Assembly (NCBI GenBank): GCA_027946365.1
Contig: JAPEUQ010000019.1
Location: 124,001-188,000 of the forward strand
DNA from: Kalmusia sp. IMI 367209
Taxonomy: Eukaryota > Ascomycota > Dothideomycetes > Pleosporales > Didymosphaeriaceae
Direction of reading: 5' to 3'
Length of the DNA stretch: 64,000 bases
The number at the start of each line of letters is the position of its first letter. Positions within the stretch are counted from its first letter, which is position 1. The notes under the pieces are model-generated. The model did no database searches. It had not been told where the DNA came from and saw nothing but the letters and a program-made list of their open reading frames with translations. A program made the translations under genes and the position numbers. Of the stretch, positions 33,257 to 44,466 are shown one piece after another.

Positions 33257-35742
33257 ATGGCGGCCGCAGAGGAAGGCCAATTCCTAAAGCAGGCGAGCGG
33301 CCGGAACACGCGGGGCCTGCTTCGTGTGATTATCCTATGTTTGATTGCGGGCGCTGCCGTGTCCAGTCGTCTGTTCTCTGTGATTCGCTTTGAGAGCATC
33401 ATTCACGAGTGTGCGTGTTTCAATGCGCGTTTGGCGATGCGTTTACTGATGGGAAGACAGTCGATCCTTGGTTCAACTTTCGGGCGACGAAATACTTGGT
33501 CCAGAATGGATTCTACAGCTTCTGGGACTGGTTCGATGACCGTACGCACCCCTCGCACCAAGCACTCCTTCTCCCCCTCTTCGTACCATCGAGAGCACGA
33601 AACTGATATATGCGAACAACAGGAACATGGCATCCCCTCGGACGAGTTACCGGCGGTACCCTCTACCCCGGCCTGATGGTGACGAGCGGCGCCATCTACC
33701 ACCTCCTCCGATTCCTGACGCTTCCCGTTGACATTCGAAACATCTGTGTTCTCCTTGCGCCGGGCTTCTCGGGCCTCACCGCGCTCGCAACGTACCTCCT
33801 GACCTCCGAAATGGTCACGTCGCCCTCGGCCGGTCTCCTCGCCGCCGCCTTCATGGGCATCACGCCCGGCTACATCTCGCGATCCGTCGCTGGCAGCTAC
33901 GACAATGAGGCCATTGCTATTTTCTTGCTCGTCTTCACCTTCTTTCTCTGGATCAAGGCGGTTAAGAATGGGTCTATGTTCTGGGGTGCGCTGACCGCGC
34001 TATTCTACGGATACATGGTGTCGGCGTGGGGTGGTTATGTGTTCATTACGAACTTGCTGCCGCTGCACGCTTTCGTGCTGATCTGCATGGGGAGGTACAG
34101 CCCGCGTTTGTATGTCAGCTATACTTCTTGGTACGCCCTGGGTACGCTTGCGAGTATGCAGATTCCGTTCGTCGGTTTCTTGCCCATCAGGAGTAGCGAG
34201 CACATGTCTGCACTGGGTATGTTCTCGATTCAAAACTCCAGGTTTGGGTAAATACTAATGAATTAGGTGTCTTTGGTCTCCTTCAGCTAGTCGGCGGTGT
34301 CGAGTGGATTCGCACCCAGCTCCCGAGCAAGCAGTTCCAGACCCTCCTTCGTGCGCTCGTCTTGTTCATCTTCGTTGTCGCTTTCGGAGGTCTCGTTCTC
34401 CTTACCGTATCCGGTGTCATTGCCCCTTGGACTGGCCGTTTCTATTCTCTCTGGGACACTGGATATGCCAAGATTCACATCCCCATCATTGCCTCCGTTT
34501 CCGAGCACCAGCCGACTGCCTGGCCTGCCTTCTTCTTCGATCTGAGCATGATGATTTGGCTCTTCCCCGCTGGTGTCTACATGTGCTTCCGTAAATTGAC
34601 CGACGAGCAAGTCTTCATCGTCATTTACGCTGTGCTTGCTAGCTACTTCGCCGGCGTCATGGTTCGTCTCATGCTTACGCTGACGCCCATTGTCTGTGTT
34701 GCCTCAGCCATGGCTTTCTCGCAGATTCTTGACACCTACCTGGATGCCAAGACACCAAAAGTTGAGGAGAAGGAGAACGGAAGCTCAGACACTGCCAAGG
34801 TCGCTGCGGCCGCTGTCTTACCGGAGGGCCTTCGATCCACGCGAAGCCCCCTCATCGGCGTCTACTCGTACGCTTCCAAGCTCACAGTTGTGGGAGCATC
34901 CGTTGTGTACCTGATGCTCTTTGTTCTACACTGCACCTGGGTCACCTCCAACGCCTACTCATCCCCCTCCGTCGTCCTTGCTTCCCGCCTCCCCGATGGC
35001 AGCCAGCACATCATCGACGATTACCGTGAGGCCTACTACTGGCTTCGACAAAACACTCCTGATAACGCCAAGATCATGTCCTGGTGGGACTATGGCTACC
35101 AGATCGGTGGCATGGCTGACCGACCTACGCTCGTCGATAACAACACGTGGAACAACACCCATATCGCAACGGTTGGTAAGGCTATGAGCTCAAGGGAAGA
35201 GGTCAGCTATCCGATCATGCGCCAGCACGAGGTTGACTACGTCCTGGTAGTATTCGGAGGTCTCCTTGGATACTCCGGTGATGACATCAACAAGTTCCTC
35301 TGGATGGTCCGTATTGCCGAGGGTATCTGGCCCGAGGAAGTCAAGGAGCGCAACTTCTTCACGCCGCGGGGCGAGTACCGCGTGGATGACGAGGCCACGC
35401 CGACGATGAAGAACAGCTTGATGTGAGTGGTCTAATTCCTAGTATAATTGCATTCGCTAACAGCCTCGCAGGTACAAGATGTCTTACTACAACTACCACT
35501 CCCTGTTTCCCGCCGGACAGGCAACTGACCGTGTTCGTGGCTCGCGACTTCCCGCCCAAGGGCCCGAGCTCAGCACCATCGAGGAGGCCTTCACCAGCGA
35601 GAATTGGATCATCAGGATTTACAAGGTCAAGGAGCCCGACAACTTTGGGCGTGATCACCAGAGCGCCACGTCATTCGACAAGGGCCACAAGAAGAAGAAG
35701 GCACCGAAGAGAAAGGGCCCGCGCGTGCTGCGGGTCGAGTAG
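33257..35742 (+). CDS. STT3: Oligosaccharyltransferase catalytic subunit STT3
   Basis: Five exons: 33257-33410, 33461-33541, 33623-34216, 34267-35422 and 35472-35742, giving 751 aa. The joins rebuild known STT3 blocks: [18 protein letters not shown] (first luminal loop with the DxD-type Asp) across intron 1, [20 protein letters not shown] across intron 2, [14 protein letters not shown] in the membrane part, and the acceptor-recognition motif [11 protein letters not shown] near residue 548. A dozen hydrophobic segments make up the N-terminal two thirds. The C-terminus is basic ([17 protein letters not shown]). STT3 transfers the lipid-linked glycan to Asn in NxS/T sequons in the ER lumen. The gene is complete and the identification firm. 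Introns of 49-81 nt have clear branch sites (tactgat, actaatg). Confidence 0.97.
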
Positions 35743-36224
35743 ATATTTCCCACATAAGCGTTTCTTCTTAGTAGATTTTGAGCCTTGTAAAAGTATCTGG
35801 TTGGACGGCCTAGATAGGCAGGCGTTGGACGGACAATAAAAAGCAAAATAGCTCCCAATTCCGTTTGACATTGGGCTGTGAAGCGTAGGACAAGCAGCAG
35901 TGCGTGGTCCGTGAAGGTGGGCGGGCCCAACGTGGTAAAAGAGGATTGTGATGTCGCAATTGCGGCTGCATTGACCGGTGTACGCGGTAGGACTAGATAG
36001 GGCTGGAGCAGGGATATCAGTAGGTATACAGTCATTTCGTCTTTCACCGTATGATCTATTCTTGACCATTCCTCCAATGGGCTTCGTACATTTCCCCACA
36101 TTCTCTCTCCCGCTCTCAACCTCACTGTCCACTGTCGGGCTCTTTTCATCTCTTTCTTGTCAGTGCACGCTCGTTACACGGCTCCCGCCAGCCTAGCACT
36201 GGGTGCCTGCTGGTTGTCACCACC
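35743..36224. other. Gap without a gene
   Basis: 482 bp between STT3 and the next plus-strand gene. Downstream sequence of STT3 and leader of the poly-Q gene. No other signal. Confidence 0.4.
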
Positions 36225-38526
36225 ATGTCTGCCGAGGCGCGGAAAGCGTACGCGGAGTACATGAGCGGCGGTGCAGGCAGCGGCAACGCTTCACAGCACC
36301 AACAACAAGAGCAGCAGCAGCAGCAGCAGCAAGGGCAGCAGCCTGGCTCCAACTTCCAGAATCCGTATGCTGCGTTCGGGATGCAGCAGGGGCCGTCACA
36401 GAGCCTGCAGAACCCGTATCCTACACAGCAGTATCCACCTTTCAATAACCCGGTGTACGTACGATATCCCCACTCTCAATAGCGTGATAGCTAACCCAAT
36501 CACCAGGAGCAGAACATCCATTCCTTGCTGTACACGTATCCCCTCGATCTATCCGAGCTCCGCACTGCGCTGGTCCCGGTCCGTGAAACTGACATAGCAG
36601 TCAGTTCGCTCCACAGGCCCCAGTGCCCCCTGCGGCCCCGACGCCGCCTCCCGCTGCGGCAGGCGGCCAGCAGCTGCTGCCATACAACGCGCAGGGACCA
36701 CTGCTAAGACCGCAAACCGGGCTGCCGGGTCATGCAGAGCTTCAGCGCAGTTATAACCTGCCACAGCAGGCGCAGACTCCTGCCTCCTACGGTTCTCCTG
36801 CCTGGCAGTATTGTCAACCGGAAGCGCAGAGGGAACAAGGGAGGTTTAATAGTGTAGGGAGGATGGCTCCGGTATGTATCGATCCTAAGAGAGGCAAGGG
36901 AATGAATGAGTGGGAGAACAGAGCTGATGGGTATAGGTGACTACTGAGATGGCATACCAGCCGAGGGACTGGAGCTATGAGAGTACAAGAGATCGCAACG
37001 GCTTTCGCTATTCCGGAGCATGGCCGCCCCCAGACGTGGTGAGCATGCCTTCGCCCCCGCCTGCGAATGCTGTCGTTCCTGAGCCTGATGTGCCTCCGCT
37101 CGCGCTCTGCCATGTCTGCAGCCAGTGCGGTGCGTTGCGCTCGAGCGGCTACCATCGCCATCATCCTATAATCCCTGGCCATTTACTCATCAGCACTCCT
37201 TGCCGCCGTTGTAAGAAGAAAGCGAGAAAGGAGAAGGAGAGGAAAGACAAAGAGAAGGCGAAGAGAGAAGAAGCGACGAAAGAGCCGTCCAAGAGGACCA
37301 TCACCATCGAGATTGACGACAGCGAACGCCGCGGCCGCACACGTGCACGGGACGTTTATGAGGTGTATAGAAGCCCCTCGCCGAGGCCTCGCGTCGTCTA
37401 CCGGTCCGCGAGTCGCGCCAACATTGGCATCAGGGGCTCTACAGGTGTCGAGTACCGCGTCTTGCGAGAGGCGAGCCCTGAGCCCAGCCCCCCTCCTGTA
37501 CTGAGGCGCCGCACGAGAAGCGAGGTTCGGTTTTCTTCAGTTAGTCCGCCTCCTGGCGATGTCCGGATCCAATATCGCCGTGATGTAGTACACGGGCGTC
37601 CCCGCAGTCCGTCACCAGACGCCAAAGCTCGTCTCGATTCACATCCGACACCCTATCGCTCGGTAACGCCCACGTACCCCGGTTACTATCCTGAAGAGCC
37701 TGTCACTCCACGTACTGTCCCACCTCGGAGCATTCTCAAGACTCCCTCTCAGTTCTATGAGCCGCAAGTTCGGCACACAGTGGAGCCAAGTTACGACAGC
37801 ATGCAACCTGAAGTAGGAGGAAATCGAGTCCTATTTGGTCGCGAGCGCAGAGAAGCCGAGCACGTTCGCGAGCATCATATGCAATGTGTCAAATGTGAAG
37901 GCAACGAGTGCGTCTGCGACGATGACTATCTCTATAGCCGTCGCCACCAGCATCGCTGGCAACGTGGACACGTCGAGGAGCTCCCTCCTTCGCCCGAGCC
38001 GCCTGTTCAGAAGTTTGGAAAATTGTACGTCCGAGAGGAATCGCCTCCTCGGCGTGCGTACGAAGAGGTTCGCTTCCGTCACGTCACTCCGGACTCTGCC
38101 TACAAGGTCGAAAAGTGGAGGGAGCATACTCGCCGCCAGTCGCCGCCTCCTAGCGATGAGCGCGGTCGCGCACGTAATGCTCGCGCTGATCCTGCCCGAG
38201 CATCGTCTCCACTCAGGAATTGCCCTCGCTTGCGTGAAGTCGTTCAAAAGGTTAAACGCAGGTTTTCTCGCTCTCCGCCACCGCCCCCTATCTCCAAGGA
38301 GGAAGACTTAGACGACGCCACGGACTCGGGGAGCGATGCAAGTGGGGAGCCGTATTGGGTCGAGTATCGGGGTGTCGACGAGAATGGAAGACCTGCTACT
38401 TATATCGAGAAACGGATCGGGAAGCCATCGCCTATCGATAGGAGGGCATCTGTCGGACCTCCGGTGCGGGAGATACCTGAGCGTCCTGCCATATCGCGTG
38501 GTTTCGCGCCTGTGAGAGATGTCTAA
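36225..38526 (+). CDS. Poly-Q, Arg/Ser/Pro-rich protein with Cys pairs
   Basis: Four exons: 36225-36452, 36507-36529, 36601-36871 and 36937-38526, giving 703 aa. Exon 2 is only 23 nt, yet it alone keeps the frame between NNP and QFAPQAPVPP. The N-terminus has a poly-Gln run (about residues 25-40) in an otherwise Pro/Ala/Gln-rich region. A small Cys/His site, LCHVCSQCGALRSSGYH followed by PCRRCKKKARKEK, lies near residues ~230-270 and looks zinc-binding. Then comes a long charged region with RSPSPRP, SPEPSPPPVLRRRTRSEVRF and further SP/RS patches, plus another Cys cluster (CVKCEGNECVCDDD). The end has EPYWVEYRGVDENGRPATYI. This fits a fungal family of unknown function; RS-like patches hint at RNA or nuclear roles, which is inference only. 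Confidence 0.75.
36303..36336 (+). repeat. CAG repeat inside coding sequence
   Basis: A run of cag/caa codons gives the poly-Gln stretch of the protein; about seven pure cag units. Length is likely to vary between strains. Confidence 0.85.
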
Positions 38527-40541
38527 GGTGGAACTCGGTACATATACGCGGGGAGTAGGATGAAGACGCCGGGCGGACTCGGATTGCTCGGCACTGGTAG
38601 GAGGTTGGGAAAAGTTGCTCAGAGGGGCATTCGAAGAGGTGACTACATGGTAGGGGTGGTTTAGAGCACGAGTGCTTGGATTGGTGCTTTCACGGCGAGT
38701 TTCCTTTGTTTGCTTATCTTTTTTTCTCTCCTTTTATCTCTTCCTCATGAGTAGTCATCGGGCTACAAAGGCTGCTTTTGGCTCGGCATGGCATGCATGG
38801 ATCTCTGGGTTTGTAGGCGCATGTGGACTGCATATCTGGGTGCGGGACTGGGCTGGCATGGGCACGCGCATGCGAGGTCCTCTGGCTGCTTTACTATTTT
38901 CGTGGCGGAAAAATGGGAAGGTTCAAGAGTAGGCTTTTTTTTATGTGGCTTTCTTCTTTCCTAGGTCTGTCTGCATGCATGCCTGTTTTGTCTCTTTTCA
39001 ATGGATTTCTCTCCTTTCCTCCTGTCAGAGGCATCTTAGCAATGTGTACAACAGATTGTGTCGGTTATACTGTACAACAGTCATAGAAGCGCGTTGGTAT
39101 GGGATAGTGCACAGCATGGAGACGAAACCTGATAGCATTCGATAAGGTTGCGGTAGCAGCGCGGACTGCTATCGAGGCATACACGTTTCCGCAAGCGAAC
39201 AGCCGAATCTCCTGATCAGGACTCGGCAGCCTCGATGTAAACTGTTTCGTAGTGGGAATTGCCCCCATCGCTGGAGAAGGATCTCTGTTCTTCTTGGCTT
39301 GGAAGCTGGCTGTGTAGATCTACGGTCGACCGACCCTTTTTGGATGTACGAGGAGATTACCGGTTTTCTGTATGGGCGTCGTTGTTGCGCTGTCTGAGGG
39401 TTTGCGCTGCAGTCGTCGGTATGTTACGTGTCGTTGAAAAGGTGGCCTAAATCTGATGGTGAGGATATCAGGGGAGGGTATTAGGGGATGGAGAAGATAT
39501 CATAGACGCGTGTCTCCACTCGCGTGGTCTGAGAATGTAAAGGTACCTTCACACCATCTGTTCGTGATCATTTGTGGAAAACGAATGCAGTCATTGATGA
39601 GGGTGAGTGTAAGCATTAGTTTTGATACGTTTGAGCCTGCAGTCGCACGGTGATGATGTGTTGTTTGGTGAAACCATATAAATTCTTATAGAATCCTGGA
39701 CTCTCTCATATTCTCACCCCTATGTATGACCTTTTTCGAGTATTACGTAGTATCACCGATGCTTTTTTAAGATACCTTACTTTTCTTCTGCTCTCTTTCA
39801 AGGTGAGGTTACGCCAGACGACAGATCCATTTTTCAGAGCCTGAAAATGCTGTGGCTGTGGTTTCAGCTTTAATCTCTCTTACGACTAAACTCTTTCAGG
39901 CCAGGGTATCGGATATCAAAAGAGGGAGACTTAGAGAATGAATACATGCAGAAGCGGAGAAGAAGACATGAGCCGTGAGATCACAATGAGAAAGGACAAG
40001 GTGCATACCTATTAGATAGGATCGATAGAGTGAGTGTACATCGCATTATTTGCCACACATTCCTATGGTCAGCCCTACAGGCGTGGTTCTAACAAGGGTA
40101 ATGTAATCTTCTGTTAAATTGTGCTGTGAGACATGGTTTCATGAAGCGATTTGTAATCTTATTCGCACGTATCATGCAGGTCAGCAGCGCATCACGCCCT
40201 GGAGAGGCAGTGCAGGAACAATTTTGACGAATTGTATAGGAAAGTGATTCGAGTATCATACGGAACCCCCGTGCTTGGGGGCCGATACAAATCTGGAAGG
40301 ATCAGGACCCTGGCTGGCTTTTCCTTTTTGAGACCTGCTTGCAGGAATGATTACCTAGTCCTTTGGAAAGTATAAATGATTAAAATTTCTCCTACGGCGG
40401 GACGGGTGCAATTGGATGTGAGTTACACGATAGAGTGTTGTTGAATATCAGATAGATCCTTGCACATTTCCCAACCTCACCCAGAATTGTCATATCATAC
40501 AAAGCTTCCATTAAACTTAGGAAATTACTGAAAACCAAACG
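38527..40541. other. 2-kb gap without a gene
   Basis: AT-leaning DNA between the poly-Q gene and the HET gene. Small open frames (60-90 aa) at 38,672-39,086 and 39,259-39,653 have no protein-like motifs. The stretch marks the left border of the gene-poor accessory region. Confidence 0.45.
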
Positions 40542-42688
40542 ATGATTTGCTCACGTTGTGCAGGCATCAATTTCAATGAGTCGGGGTCGACGCAAGATCA
40601 TGACCCATACCAGTTTTTCTTTCCCGTCCATCGGGTATACATTCTTGCTACGCTCAATATAATTCATCAGTCTGCGGAAGAAGGATGCGATGGCTGCAAT
40701 TTTTTCCTTGACGTGAGTCGAGCGTCCAGGATTGATACCAAGAGCATACAACATGCGGAAGCAGTTTTGATGCGGGAAAGAGAAGGAGACAATTGGGTGA
40801 ATTTGGATTTCATAGAACACCAACCAATCAGTAAAATATTAGGACGAATCAAGCTCAGACTATGCAGTGTATACGGTGAGCAAGATCAAAATCATCATGT
40901 GCAAGATATTGACGACAATAGGGGTCGAGACAGCGTTATGGGCAGACCATGAGAATCTAGACACAAACGCAACTTTGCCAGGAAGATTGGTAGCTGCGCA
41001 TGCGAAGAATGTAGAGTGTTTCGAGTTAGCAAAGAGCTGGTTCCAACGATGTACAACTCGGCACGGCGAAGCTTGTACATTGCCCACTCAAGTCTCTCTG
41101 CCGACAAGGCTGGTGCATATCCCACAGAATGAGGCAGATCCTTTGAGACTCATAAGGACACAAGGTCAGCAAGGACAGTAGTAGGTTATAGTACGGTGAA
41201 AACATTATATCAAAAATATGCTGACATGACGTTAGTGCGGCTTTGAGCTATTGCTGGGGCGGCACTATGTTTTTTGAAACTTCAGTAAGCACCTTGAAGG
41301 ACCGAGAGTCCGGTTTCTGGGCTGGACAGTTGCCCAAAACCCTGCAAGATGCTATAGAGATTGTGCGAAGATTGGGCCTTGAGTGGATTTGGATAGACAG
41401 TCTCTGCATTCTGCAGCGAGACGTCAGAGACTGGAGTCACGAGTCGTCCCTCATGGCTCAGGTGTACGGCAACGCAGCATTCACTATCAGTGCGGATTGG
41501 GCATGGTATTCTAATCAAGGAATCCTCAAAGAACGAGATCTACCTCGATCTCACGCATTCGGTGCTGATGAAGGCCTATGTTTGCAAAGACCCCCAGAAA
41601 GTTGGGATACACTGTATCTGAATCCGCTCAATCAACGCGGCTGGACATTGCAAGAACGATTATTATCGCGCCGGAATCTTCACTTCAGAGCAGACCAGTT
41701 GGCGTGGGAGTGTAACTCGACCATATACTCAGAAGCATTCCGTGGTAGAAGCGATCGACCTCCGGGTCAACACTTCGGGAAGGGCGAGTTCTCCCCTTTT
41801 CTGCACCAGACGAAGGCGAACACCGATAAGAAACATACGGCAATAGACCTAATACCTCGGCTCTTTGCCTGGAATAGAATGGCACAGGAGGTGACCTTTC
41901 GGCATTTCAGCGTAAAGACAGACAAGCTACCAGCAATGTCAGGTGTTGCGTCGGCAATCCAAGTACCCGAATTGGGAGAGTACTTTGCTGGCGTTTGGTC
42001 ATTTAGCCCATGGCAGTCGATGACATGGTTTCCCCTCGGTTCTATGTCTCTAGAGGAAAAGCAGCGAGGACCATCCTGGAGCTGGCAGTCAGTGCGTGAA
42101 TTCAACCAAATGCATTGGTATCACGTCGCATGCGACGAAACTATAACACAAGAGCAGCTGGAAAAGTGGCAAGAGTGGAGCAGTCGGTACGAACCTAAGT
42201 TACTAGATAAGAAGATCATCTGCAAGACTAAGGACCCAAAGGGCAGTGTTGAAGATGGCAGCTATATCGTCGTGTCAGGCTGGACCCGGGAGATCTTCAT
42301 TAAAACCATCGACCGTTCGAACGACGGAGACTGGCAGAGATTTCATGAGCGCTGGTTCCCGATTTTTCCCGCTATCTCGACCCAAGAGAGAAGTAGACCT
42401 GGATTACATGTTCATATGGATCTTAGACCACACGACTGTGCTGCCACTTGCTCTTTTACCGGAGAATTCTCTGATGTGGAAGGAGCTGTATACAGCACGG
42501 AGACCAAGAGATACATTTGCCTCCAAATTGCGCGAGATAAGAAGTTGATTGAATATGACCCTAAGATTGTGGCTCTGGTTTTGGAAAAAATCGATTCCGA
42601 AGAGGGGGGATACCGAAGAGCTGGACTCTTGGCTTTTGATACTGTGGATGAAGGAGCGTGGACGGAGATGAATCTGAAACTTGTGTAG
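40542..42688 (+). CDS. HET-domain protein (heterokaryon incompatibility type)
   Basis: Three exons: 40542-40875, 40922-41177 and 41236-42688, giving 680 aa. The joins yield QQGHAALSYCWGG, the standard start of a HET domain, near residues 194-206. Further HET blocks follow: LPKTLQDAIEIVRRLGLEWI, WIDSLCILQRD, and QVYGNAAFTISADWAW; then WTLQERLLSRRNLHF and QLAWECNS, as in the usual 'RxWxxQExxLSxRxLxF' motif. The N-terminus starts MICSRCAGINF and has further Cys (GCDGCNFF), the CxxC lead-in common in this family. HET proteins trigger cell death on fusion with unlike strains, or act as STAND/NLR-linked defence parts; the partner is unknown. No NACHT or repeat domain is seen here. The gene seems intact. 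The second intron's 5' site (gtagta) is the one that keeps the frame. Confidence 0.9.
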
Positions 42689-43078
42689 GGCATGCTTATT
42701 AACATCGATACGAATGCTACTCAGCCTTTTAGACCTACATCCTCACGATCAAAAAGAGCTCTTGATGATAGCGTAATGGTGCTGAGGTTTGGTGCTGAAT
42801 GAGGCGTTATGGTGCGACGTATCCAATAATATTCAACCGATCCCCTTGGCCGATCGCACTAAAGGGGTTCAATGTCGTGGGCGTACAGCAGCACGCTGTA
42901 ACACATGTGGCGGTTGTGGTTGTCCTTTCTGGGCTAGCGCCTTGGCGTAACTACAGGACCTTCTACTTTTTCGATCCTCTCATGATCTTATCGTGACGTC
43001 CTCATCAAGCTTTTGTATATCAACTATCAGATCCTTTCCAAAGCTACAAGTTTCTACTCTTGGTGCAGCATTGTCTCT
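42689..43078. other. Gap without a gene
   Basis: 390 bp downstream of the HET gene. No coding signal. Confidence 0.35.
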
Positions 43079-43306
43079 ATGATGAGGCCAGCGGCTGCTT
43101 CGTTCGACGCGAATACGTCTGGCACTGCAAGCCGCCATATCCAAGAAGTCACGCGAGCGTTGCGGCACGAACTCAATCAGATACACAAAGCACAACTTTT
43201 TATTCTTCTAGTTGAACTGATCCGTCAAGACAAAGAGCCACTGTGGAAAATGCTTCACCAACTTGACCAACTCCGAGAATATGCAGAGAAACATCTCAGA
43301 TACTAA
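43079..43306 (+). CDS. Possible small helical protein
   Basis: A 75-aa frame from two consecutive ATGs (MMRPAAASFD). It would be mostly alpha-helical, with HIQEVTRALRHELNQIHKAQ and LFILLVELIRQDKEPLW and ending EYAEKHLRY. No family is recognised. The composition is protein-like, yet the size and lack of context keep confidence low. It runs towards the zinc-ribbon gene on the other strand. Confidence 0.3.
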   Translation: MMRPAAASFDANTSGTASRHIQEVTRALRHELNQIHKAQLFILLVELIRQDKEPLWKMLHQLDQLREYAEKHLRY

Positions 43307-43450
43307 GAACCCACAACTCAATCGCCCGAATATCCATTTTTGGCTTGTTCAGAGTTGTGCACACTGGGCGAGGTTGTGGGAGAGCCGCCATCCTCTTCTC
43401 CAATTAGCAGAATTCTCAGAGGAACGCGAACACTCACTGACATTATAGGT

Positions 43451-43683
43451 CTAGTTGACGGGTGTGCCGCACTGGGGGCAACATTTGCCGGGAATCACCC
43501 AGACGGTTTGTCCACGCTCGAGGCAAGCCGGGCAGCGACGACCGGGAACCTGGGTAGATCAGCAACCGCTCCGAAACAGGCGAAACAGGTGAAATAGGCG
43601 AAATGTACTGGAACAGTGGTCACTCCATCCATATCGTGCATGGCCGGAACGGAGATCTTGTCAATGGGACGGTGCTCGCACAT
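43451..43683 (-). CDS. Zinc-ribbon microprotein, 57 aa, one intron
   Basis: Two exons, 43683-43609 and 43549-43451, with a 59-nt intron (gtacat, gctgat, cccag). Unspliced, the frame reads into a Phe-rich stretch and loses all paired Cys; spliced, the second exon reads VPGRRCPACLERGQTVWVIP then GKCCPQCGTPVN and stops. The two knuckles, CPAC and CPQC, 20 residues apart, form a classical zinc-ribbon. The first exon starts MCEHRPIDKISV, adding a Cys and a His. No membrane segment or signal peptide. Small zinc-ribbon proteins of fungi act in the nucleus or bind other proteins, but none can be named here. It lies in the gene-poor stretch beside the HET gene. Confidence 0.65.
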
Positions 43684-44175
43684 TATTGTCGGAGTGGACT
43701 TGAAATCCAGAGCAAGGGTCTGAGCGAGTGTCGAAAGGTCTTTGAGTTGAAAGTTAAGCGTGAAAGCGAGCGAAGTTGCTTGTTTCCTTCTTTGCTGGGT
43801 CCAGGCCTATCTTTATACTCAGATCTTACAATTTGCTAATCGGATCAAGGTAATACAAAGTTTTCAAGTCCCGAATCTGAACCCTTTCGGTGCACAGCGC
43901 TGGAATGCAGATGCCCGACGGGCCTACATTTCCATTTTCGATCCTGGAACGGGGTGCGCACATATACATGTCACGGCATTAGGAACGTTTTTTAGGCATG
44001 TCTGAACCGATTCGGCCCTTCGGGTTCGGATAGCGCGAGTAGACATGTTTCTCGACATTGGCCTTCCATATCTGAACCAATCTAATCGCTCAGAGTACTC
44101 GCAATCTGGTTCGAGAGCGGAGACGTCCTAGTTTGAACCGTTTCAACGCTTGACCAGCAACGCATCCGCTTCATC
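43684..44175. other. Gap without a gene
   Basis: Probably contains the leader of the minus-strand zinc-ribbon gene, with a CT-rich stretch upstream of its ATG. Otherwise nothing supported. Confidence 0.35.
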
Positions 44176-44466
44176 ATGGGGCCTAAACGGTGAGTTTTCA
44201 GATCTGTTCCCGGCCTCATGAAAGGCAACCCTTGCTAGTGGATCTAAACCTAGATTTTGATTGGTGCGATTGTCGCCAGGATGTGCTGCGAGCCCATGCT
44301 AACCGGGTGACGAAGATAACTCACATCTTGAACGACTTTAATCATTCAACTCGCTTCTATGCAGCGTCTCTAAATGATGTTCTCTGGTATTGCGGTTCAA
44401 TCGGAGAACAGTTGATGGGACGTTGGAAGACAGACTACATGCCTTTCTGTTCTGGCCGAATAGGCT
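44176..44466 (+). CDS. Weak candidate small gene with a very short intron
   Basis: The ATG near 44176 (MGPKR) could join, over a 35-nt GT-AG gap (gtgagt...gaaag), to QPLLVDLNLDFDWCDC and a frame ending in SGRIG at 44466, about 85 aa. The 35-nt intron would be shorter than all others in the window (42 nt or more), which speaks against it. No family recognised. Confidence 0.15.
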
